Below, in pieces: positions 32,881-37,784 of a DNA stretch of 37,784 nt (the first letter of the stretch is position 1; each line of letters opens with the position of its first letter). Source of the DNA: Eubacteriaceae bacterium. Lineage in GTDB: Bacteria > Bacillota > Clostridia > Eubacteriales > Eubacteriaceae. Made by a program: the position numbers and the translations under genes. Where the stretch lies: the NCBI GenBank assembly GCA_016650045.1, contig JAENWK010000012.1, positions 1 to 37,784 of the forward strand. Direction: 5' to 3'. The notes under the pieces are model-generated. The model ran no database searches and was not told the DNA's origin. It saw nothing but the letters and a program-made list of their open reading frames with translations.

Positions 32881-32973
32881 ATGAGAAAAAACTATATTCT
32901 TTCGGAACACGACATGGTAATTTGGGGATTGGACAAAAAGATCGGATACCAGGGTGACTTAGCTAATGTTTGA
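32881..32973 (+). CDS. 30-aa leader ORF coupled to the membrane protease gene
   Basis: A very good Shine-Dalgarno (AAAGGAG, 7 nt before) and an ATG at 32881 encode 30 aa, Met-Arg-Lys-Asn-Tyr-Ile-Leu to Leu-Ala-Asn-Val. The stop TGA at 32971-32973 lies 8 bp past the protease ATG at 32966, so ribosomes ending here can restart on the protease, which has no strong site of its own. Charged, no membrane span, no family recognised. Most likely a translated coupling ORF; a functional small protein is possible. Confidence 0.55.
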   Translation: MRKNYILSEHDMVIWGLDKKIGYQGDLANV

Positions 32974-33607
32974 TTTTTCAGCTGCGCATTTTTATTACCT
33001 ATTGTTGAGCCTTCCTGGCATTTTGATTGCCATTACCTTTCACGAAATGGCCCATGGTTATGCGGCTGAAGCCATGGGTGACCCCACGGCAAAAAATGCC
33101 GGGCGTTTAACCCTTAATCCTTTAAAGCATATTGATCCCTTAGGGTTTATTTCCATGGTGCTTTTCAGTTTTGGATGGGCAAAGCCGGTGCCCATTAACC
33201 CCATGAATTTTAAGGACCAAAAAAAGGGAACGATTATTGTTTCCCTGGCAGGGGTAGCAACAAATTTACTCTTGGCATTTATTGGGATGGCAGTATTTAA
33301 AGCAATCGTCCCTATGCAAAATATGACACTGAATTTAGTTTTTGAATCCATTTATTTGTATAATATCATATTTGCAGTGTTTAATATTATTCCCATACCC
33401 CCACTGGATGGTTCCCGGATACTGATGGTCTTTCTTCCGCCAAAGGCACTGCCGGCTTATTTCAAATACCAGCGTTATGGGATGATTCTCATTTTTGTTT
33501 TAGCATTTACAGGCATCTTATGGATCATTATCGGTCCAGCTATTTATGGCATTGAGAGTCTGTTCAACAATATAATATCACCAATTTTTAGTCTGTTTGG
33601 ACTTTAA
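32966..33607 (+). CDS. Site-2-type membrane metalloprotease (M50 family)
   Basis: 213-aa polytopic membrane protein. The zinc motif His26-Glu-x-x-His30 is inside the first span, and the third ligand Asp148 lies in Pro-Pro-Leu-Asp-Gly-Ser. About five spans, no PDZ domain: the short Firmicute/archaeal subgroup often encoded before scpA-scpB, as here. Such proteases cut within membranes; the substrate is unknown. Starts inside the 30-aa ORF and lies 3 bp before scpA. Confidence 0.93.
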   Translation: MFDFSAAHFYYLLLSLPGILIAITFHEMAHGYAAEAMGDPTAKNAGRLTLNPLKHIDPLGFISMVLFSFGWAKPVPINPMNFKDQKKGTIIVSLAGVATNLLLAFIGMAVFKAIVPMQNMTLNLVFESIYLYNIIFAVFNIIPIPPLDGSRILMVFLPPKALPAYFKYQRYGMILIFVLAFTGILWIIIGPAIYGIESLFNNIISPIFSLFGL

Positions 33608-33610
33608 ACC

Positions 33611-34345
33611 ATGGGGTATGCAGTCAGCCTTGAAAGTTTTGAAGGCCCCCTGGATCTGCTGATTCATTTAATTCAAAAGAATAAAATTGATATTTACGAT
33701 ATTCCCATTGCCGAAATTACCAAACAGTATTTATTGCAAATTAAGGATTGGAAAAAGCTGGATATGGATGTGGCCAGTGATTTTATTGTGATGGCCGCCA
33801 GGCTTCTGGAAATAAAATCCAGAATGCTTTTACCCATCACCGAAGAGGAAACCGAAGATGAGGAAAGTCTTCAGGCCAGACTTGTTCGGCAGTTGGTTGA
33901 ATACAAAATATTCAAAGAGATCAGCGTTTTTTTAGGAACAAGAGAACAATGGGAGCTTTGTGCTATTTACAGAGATCCGGAATATATTTTTCAAAATGAG
34001 GATACAGAACCCATTGTTCTTGATCCAATGGCATTAATGCAAAGCTTCCAAAGCCTATTGTTGTTAAAGGAAGAGGAAATAGAAGCCATTGTTCCCCCAC
34101 AAAAAATTGTTCGAGATCTCTTTAATGTGGAAGAAAAAATAACTGAAATTATGGAGGCCTTAATCCGATGCGGTGAGGCGGGTTTGAGCTTTTCTGAATT
34201 GCTCCATCCGGAGATTTCAAGAGAAGAGGTGGTGGTTACCCTGATGGCTTTACTTGAAATGGTTAAAACCAGTGGGCTGCGGCTGGAACAAAATCGGGTT
34301 TTTATTGATTTTCAAATTAAAAGGGAGGAAGAAATCCATGGATAG
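33611..34345 (+). CDS. scpA: Segregation and condensation protein A (ScpA)
   Basis: 244-aa kleisin subunit of the SMC-ScpA-ScpB condensin. The N-terminal Phe-Glu-Gly-Pro-Leu-Asp-Leu-Leu (9-16) that contacts the SMC neck and the C-terminal winged helix are both present, with an acidic middle that binds the ScpB dimer. Its 3' end overlaps scpB by 8 nt. Confidence 0.97.
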   Translation: MGYAVSLESFEGPLDLLIHLIQKNKIDIYDIPIAEITKQYLLQIKDWKKLDMDVASDFIVMAARLLEIKSRMLLPITEEETEDEESLQARLVRQLVEYKIFKEISVFLGTREQWELCAIYRDPEYIFQNEDTEPIVLDPMALMQSFQSLLLLKEEEIEAIVPPQKIVRDLFNVEEKITEIMEALIRCGEAGLSFSELLHPEISREEVVVTLMALLEMVKTSGLRLEQNRVFIDFQIKREEEIHG

Positions 34346-34991
34346 TGATGATCTTACCGGTATTTTAGAGGGAATTCTCTTTGGTGCGGGAGAAGCGATT
34401 GGGTTAAATGACCTTTGTCAATGTTTGAATAAAACCCCATCGGAAATCCGCTTTTCCATGAAAATTCTATCTCAGGATTTTCAGTCCAAGGCAAGGGGAA
34501 TTCGGCTGATTCAAATCAAAGATACTTATCAACTTTCAACAAAGCCCGAGTATTACGAGTATATTAAGGAAATCACAAAGCATAAGCAAAAAACAGGCTT
34601 GTCACGGGCAGCATTAGAAACGCTTGCCATCGTCGCCTATCAACAGCCAGTAACCCGAATTGCCATTGATGAGATTCGGGGGGTGGGTTCAAGCAGTGCC
34701 ATTCAACGTTTGTTGGATCGCGGGCTTATCTGTGATGGTGGTCGCCTTGAAGCTCCGGGACGTCCTATATTGTATAAAACAACCCAGGAATTTTTAAAGG
34801 CGGTGGGTTTTGTTAACCTTAAGGAACTGCCTGAATACGAAGTTTTTTCCCAGGGTATACAAGAAATGTTTGATTTGAATACCACTGAAGACAGCAGGTC
34901 ACGACCAGAGTCGAAACAAGAAGAACTGTTTTCAAGCGTCCTTGAACAGGCCATTGGAGAAGAAAAAAAACAGGAAGAGGAAAGTCATTGA
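34338..34991 (+). CDS. scpB: Segregation and condensation protein B (ScpB)
   Basis: 217-aa winged-helix partner of ScpA. Typical segments are an N-terminal Leu-Glu-Gly-Ile-Leu-Phe and Ala-Leu-Glu-Thr-Leu-Ala-Ile-Val-Ala-Tyr-Gln-Gln-Pro-Val-Thr-Arg, then Ile-Arg-Gly-Val. The C-terminal 35 residues are acidic and low complexity. The ATG at 34338 has GGGAGG upstream. An open frame continues upstream inside scpA to 34254 but gives an unrelated N-terminus, so it is rejected. Overlaps the next gene by 4 nt. Confidence 0.96.
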   Translation: MDSDDLTGILEGILFGAGEAIGLNDLCQCLNKTPSEIRFSMKILSQDFQSKARGIRLIQIKDTYQLSTKPEYYEYIKEITKHKQKTGLSRAALETLAIVAYQQPVTRIAIDEIRGVGSSSAIQRLLDRGLICDGGRLEAPGRPILYKTTQEFLKAVGFVNLKELPEYEVFSQGIQEMFDLNTTEDSRSRPESKQEELFSSVLEQAIGEEKKQEEESH

Positions 34992-35704
34992 GAATACAAA
35001 AATATATGGCACAATGCGGTGTCGCTTCCCGGAGAAAATCTGAAGAATTGGTAAATGCGGGATTAGTAATGGTTAACGGCGTAGTGGTTACGACCCCAGG
35101 CTTTCCCATTGATCCGGAAAAAGATACAATTTCGGTTAATGGGAGGATGCTCTCTGAACCACCAGCAAAGATGTACATAATGATCAACAAACCCAAAGGT
35201 GTTTTGTCTACCTCTCAGGATACCCATGGGCGAGAGCTTGTCATTAATTTGATCCCTGTGAATGAGCGGCTTTACACGGTTGGCCGATTGGATATGGAAA
35301 CCGAAGGTCTGTTACTGCTGACAAATGATGGAGAGCTTACTTTTCGGTTAACTCACCCGAAACATGAATTTAATAAAACCTATGTTGGATTGGTCAGGGG
35401 ATGTCCCACAGAATCCAGTCTGGAGTATTTTCGTCAGGGTATGGATGTTGAAGATTATCACACGGCTCCGGCGGCAGTGAAAGTACTTGAGAATTATGAT
35501 GAGGCCACCTTGCTTGAAATGATCATTCATGAAGGTAAAAAACGTCAGATAAGAAAAATGTGTGGTGTCTTGGGACATCCAATACAGGATTTGAAACGAG
35601 TGGCCGTTGGTAAATTAACATTGGGAGATTTAGAGCCCGGTGAATGGCGCTATTTAACAGATGATGAAATTGACTATCTAAAAGGAGATGAAAAGGCATG
35701 GTGA
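34988..35704 (+). CDS. rluB: 23S rRNA pseudouridine synthase, RluB family
   Basis: 238-aa RsuA/RluB-type enzyme. N-terminal S4 RNA-binding domain (about 1-50) starting Arg-Ile-Gln-Lys-Tyr, then the catalytic Gly-Arg-Leu-Asp-x-x-Thr-Glu-Gly-Leu motif with Asp102, and a late Lys-Lys-Arg-Gln-Ile-Arg-Lys-Met. B. subtilis RluB acts on helix 90 of 23S rRNA and is likewise near scpAB. The start is TTG overlapping the scpB stop (TTGA), with GAGGAAAG upstream. Confidence 0.94.
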   Translation: MRIQKYMAQCGVASRRKSEELVNAGLVMVNGVVVTTPGFPIDPEKDTISVNGRMLSEPPAKMYIMINKPKGVLSTSQDTHGRELVINLIPVNERLYTVGRLDMETEGLLLLTNDGELTFRLTHPKHEFNKTYVGLVRGCPTESSLEYFRQGMDVEDYHTAPAAVKVLENYDEATLLEMIIHEGKKRQIRKMCGVLGHPIQDLKRVAVGKLTLGDLEPGEWRYLTDDEIDYLKGDEKAW

Positions 35705-36096
35705 AAATTGGGTTTTCAAAAGATTTTAGTACAATCAAAAAGCTTTTTCCTGAAAAGGAAAAAGAACAGGATTTATATATTGCGGCTGAAAATACTGATA
35801 ATTCGAAGATCCTGGGAGCCGTTCGTTTTTCCTATGAAAAAGAACGTGTGGACATTTTTGAAATGATCATGGTTTATCAGGAACAAGATTCCATGGCGAT
35901 CTTTGATGGTATTATCAGAACCCTGTTGTTTAAATTAGCTGATGAAGAATGTACCACTGTGGTAGTACATAATGCCCAAGGTGAGTTAAAAAAATATTTT
36001 GAAGATCACGCATTTGAAACAGAATCAGAAAATTTGATTCATTGCAGTTTTCCAGGCGAATTTTTCAAACCCTGTTCAGGATGCAGTGGTCAATAA
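35698..36096 (+). CDS. Small GNAT-like protein
   Basis: 132-aa protein resembling an acyltransferase of the GNAT fold: Ile-Leu-Gly-Ala-Val-Arg-Phe strands, a helix following Asp-Ser-Met-Ala-Ile-Phe, and Phe-Glu-Asp-His-Ala-Phe-Glu near the end. The usual Gly-rich acetyl-CoA loop is not evident, so activity is uncertain. It ends with Cys-Ser-Gly-Cys-Ser. Overlaps rluB by 7 nt and the following methyltransferase by 11 nt, showing translational coupling in this operon. Confidence 0.55.
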   Translation: MVKIGFSKDFSTIKKLFPEKEKEQDLYIAAENTDNSKILGAVRFSYEKERVDIFEMIMVYQEQDSMAIFDGIIRTLLFKLADEECTTVVVHNAQGELKKYFEDHAFETESENLIHCSFPGEFFKPCSGCSGQ

Positions 36097-36667
36097 TCCA
36101 ATAAGAGTCACTTCATTGGCTGGAGAATTCATAAGATCAGTGGTGAAACCCGGGGATATTGCGGTTGACGCTACGGCAGGAACCGGCCAGGACACCTTGA
36201 TGCTGGCAGAATGTACCGGAAGTATTGGGACTGTTTATGCCTTTGATATCCAGGAAGATGCCCTTGAAAAAATACAGGAAAAACTTAAAATTAAAGGCAT
36301 GGAATCCTGGGTATCATTAATCCGTCAGGGACACCAAAACATGAAAGAAGTTTTGGAATCTAAAGGTGTTAAGAGCAATACGGTTAAGGCCATTGTTTTT
36401 AATCTGGGTTATCTGCCCGGCGGGGATCACAGTGTTGTGACCTCCAGCGCTACAACCCTGAAGGCTCTAGAGGATGCATTAAAACTATTGGCGCCCCAGG
36501 GCATGATAACGGTTTGTCTGTATCCGGGTCATTCAGTAGGGCAACAGGAAGCCGAGGATGTACTAACCTGGTGTGAAGCATTGGAAAAGCCCTTTGTGGC
36601 ACATCATTTCCGGACTTTAAATCGAAAATCGCCACCAACATTAGTCATTATCCAGAGAATGAGGTAA
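36086..36667 (+). CDS. mnmM: tRNA methyltransferase MnmM/YtqB family
   Basis: 193-aa SAM-dependent methyltransferase of the rRNA_methylase/YtqB family. SAM motif Asp-Ala-Thr-Ala-Gly-Thr-Gly-Gln-Asp (28-36) and the family mark Asn-Leu-Gly-Tyr-Leu-Pro-Gly-Gly-Asp (about 131-139). B. subtilis MnmM (YtqB) completes mnm5s2U34 in tRNA by methylating nm5s2U. The start is GTG inside the preceding gene with CAGGATG upstream. Confidence 0.88.
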   Translation: MVNNPIRVTSLAGEFIRSVVKPGDIAVDATAGTGQDTLMLAECTGSIGTVYAFDIQEDALEKIQEKLKIKGMESWVSLIRQGHQNMKEVLESKGVKSNTVKAIVFNLGYLPGGDHSVVTSSATTLKALEDALKLLAPQGMITVCLYPGHSVGQQEAEDVLTWCEALEKPFVAHHFRTLNRKSPPTLVIIQRMR

Positions 36668-36670
36668 GTT

Positions 36671-37606
36671 ATGGAAGAGAATACCAATGGAAAAAATGAG
36701 AATAGGGATATTTTTTCAGCTATTAAACAGCACTATCCCACACTAAGTAAAAGCCATAAGCTGATTGCGGATTATGTTATTAGTCATTATGAACGGGTTT
36801 CTGAAATGTCTGCCGTTAAAGTGGCAAAAAGCGTTCAAGTAAGTGAAGCAACCGTGGTTCGTTTTTCAGTGACTTTAGGATATGATGGGTATCCTGAATT
36901 TCGACGGGCATTGAAAAATGAAATGAACAGTAAACTTACCACCATCGAACGCATTAATATGACCCTCAGAAATGAAGAAAAAGAAAAAGCACTTCAGGAA
37001 ACGGTTCACAATGTATTAAAAACAGATGTGGCAAATATCAAGGCAACCTTTGATGATTTTGATTATGAAATTTTCAAATCTTCCATCGATTTAATTTTAG
37101 GTGCCAGAAAGGTTATCATTATCGGGTTTCGCACCACCACCCTGTTAACCGAACATCTAGGTTATTATCTCAATCTGATTTTAGATAATGTGCGGGTGGT
37201 AAACTACGGAGTTTCAGATATTTATGAGCATTTAATCAAGATTAATGAAAAAGATGTGGTGATTGCCATTAGCTTTCCGCGATATGCTCAAAAAACATAT
37301 GAGGCCGTGGAATTTCTTAAAAATAAAGGAGTTAAAATTATTACGATTACTGATAATGAAAATGCTCCTATTAATGCATTTACTGAGTATCGACTGATTG
37401 CTAAAAGCAACGTCTATTCCTTTGTAGATTCTCTTGTGGCACCACTTTCTTTGATTAATGCATTGGTTATCTCTATGGGCCTTCGAAATATCGGGCAAAC
37501 TAAGGAAACCTTTAACGAGCTTGAAGAAATTTGGCGAGACCATTATATATATACCGGCGATGAGTTGGAAAAAGAATTCATGAAAGATCATAGGAAAAAG
37601 AAATGA
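36671..37606 (+). CDS. MurR/RpiR family transcriptional regulator
   Basis: 311-aa regulator with an N-terminal HTH_6 domain (about 15-85, Val-Ser-Glu-Ala-Thr-Val-Val-Arg-Phe as recognition helix) and a C-terminal SIS sugar-phosphate isomerase domain (about 140-265). Members sense phosphosugars. No sugar gene is visible beside it in this window. GTAAG rather than a strong site precedes the ATG, 3 bp after mnmM. Its TGA overlaps the next ATG. Confidence 0.93.
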   Translation: MEENTNGKNENRDIFSAIKQHYPTLSKSHKLIADYVISHYERVSEMSAVKVAKSVQVSEATVVRFSVTLGYDGYPEFRRALKNEMNSKLTTIERINMTLRNEEKEKALQETVHNVLKTDVANIKATFDDFDYEIFKSSIDLILGARKVIIIGFRTTTLLTEHLGYYLNLILDNVRVVNYGVSDIYEHLIKINEKDVVIAISFPRYAQKTYEAVEFLKNKGVKIITITDNENAPINAFTEYRLIAKSNVYSFVDSLVAPLSLINALVISMGLRNIGQTKETFNELEEIWRDHYIYTGDELEKEFMKDHRKKK

Positions 37607-37784
37607 GTAAAGTAGCAATAATTGGAGGCGGCCCATCAGGAATGATGGCAGCTGTGGCAGCAGGAAACAATGGACATAATGTTGATTTATACGAGGCCAA
37701 TGAAAAGTTAGGTAAAAAGTTATATATTACAGGTAAAGGTCGATGTAATTTGACCAATGCCTGTGATATTGGAGATTATTTCGA
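37603..37784 (+). CDS. HI0933-family NAD(P)/FAD-dependent oxidoreductase, cut by window end
   Basis: Only the first 60 residues are inside the window. They show the FAD-binding Gly-Gly-Gly-Pro-Ser-Gly (8-13), a Glu at the end of the second strand and Gly-Lys-Gly-Arg-Cys-Asn-Leu-Thr-Asn, which is diagnostic of the HI0933/YtfP/BaiN flavoprotein family (about 410 aa). ATG overlaps the RpiR gene stop (ATGA). Confidence 0.92.
   Translation, partial: MSKVAIIGGGPSGMMAAVAAGNNGHNVDLYEANEKLGKKLYITGKGRCNLTNACDIGDYF

Noticed and set aside
34254-34337. Upstream extension of scpB
   Set aside because: Runs inside scpA in another frame and adds residues unlike ScpB; the ATG at 34338 has its own GGGAGG.

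Overview
The window looks like a chromosomal segment of an AT-rich Clostridia-type Firmicute, probably an acetogen-like member of the Eubacteriaceae (Acetobacterium/Eubacterium group). This is inferred from the purine-rich Shine-Dalgarno sites, frequent TTG and GTG starts, the division and cell-wall (dcw) gene order, and the ACT/DUF711 and FmdE-type genes. No rRNA or tRNA gene was seen.

Left accessory part (1-3640). A three-gene operon with its own promoter and terminator encodes an ADP-ribosyltransferase-fold protein, a small unrecognised protein and a SecB-like chaperone. This is the toxin-antitoxin-chaperone order of the anti-phage CmdTAC systems. It is followed by decayed fragments (an AlbA_2/HATPase-type regulator and others) and an intact choloylglycine-hydrolase-family gene on the minus strand.

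CRISPR part (3640-12360). A complete type I-C locus runs cas3-cas5c-cas8c-cas7c-cas4-cas1-cas2, then a leader, then an array of 16 repeats and 15 spacers. A strong internal ribosome binding site inside cas8c very probably makes the small subunit Cas11c as a separate protein.

Scrambled region beyond the distal end of the array (12358-14950). Phage-like genes lie between isolated or partial copies of the same CRISPR repeat. They are two copies of a module made of an S24 repressor tail, a terminator and a membrane-anchored protein with a shared C-terminal domain. Two tiny genes and a shortened dinD are also present. One tiny ORF has an in-frame piece of CRISPR repeat in its coding sequence, and the repressor pseudogene begins in a repeat.

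Middle part (15000-18720). A sirtuin gene stands alone on the plus strand. On the minus strand are an ACT-domain regulator, a DUF711/UPF0210 protein, an FmdE-family protein and a 5'-truncated remnant of a LOR/SDH (TIGR00300-type) enzyme.

dcw cluster (18925-31540). The order is mraZ-rsmH-ftsL-pbp(ftsI)-murF-mraY-murD-ftsW-murG-divIB-ftsZ. It starts at a promoter whose -10 box lies inside a four-unit TGG repeat with 10-bp period, a likely MraZ operator. murE, murC, murB, ddl and ftsA are not in the cluster.

Right part (31540-37784). nrdR and a NUDIX hydrolase gene follow ftsZ. After a strong terminator comes a second tight operon: a 30-aa leader ORF, a site-2-type membrane protease, scpA, scpB, a RluB-type pseudouridine synthase, a small GNAT-like protein, an MnmM/YtqB-type methyltransferase, an RpiR-family regulator and the start of an HI0933-family flavoprotein cut by the window end. 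Most of these genes overlap or nearly touch, which suggests translational coupling.
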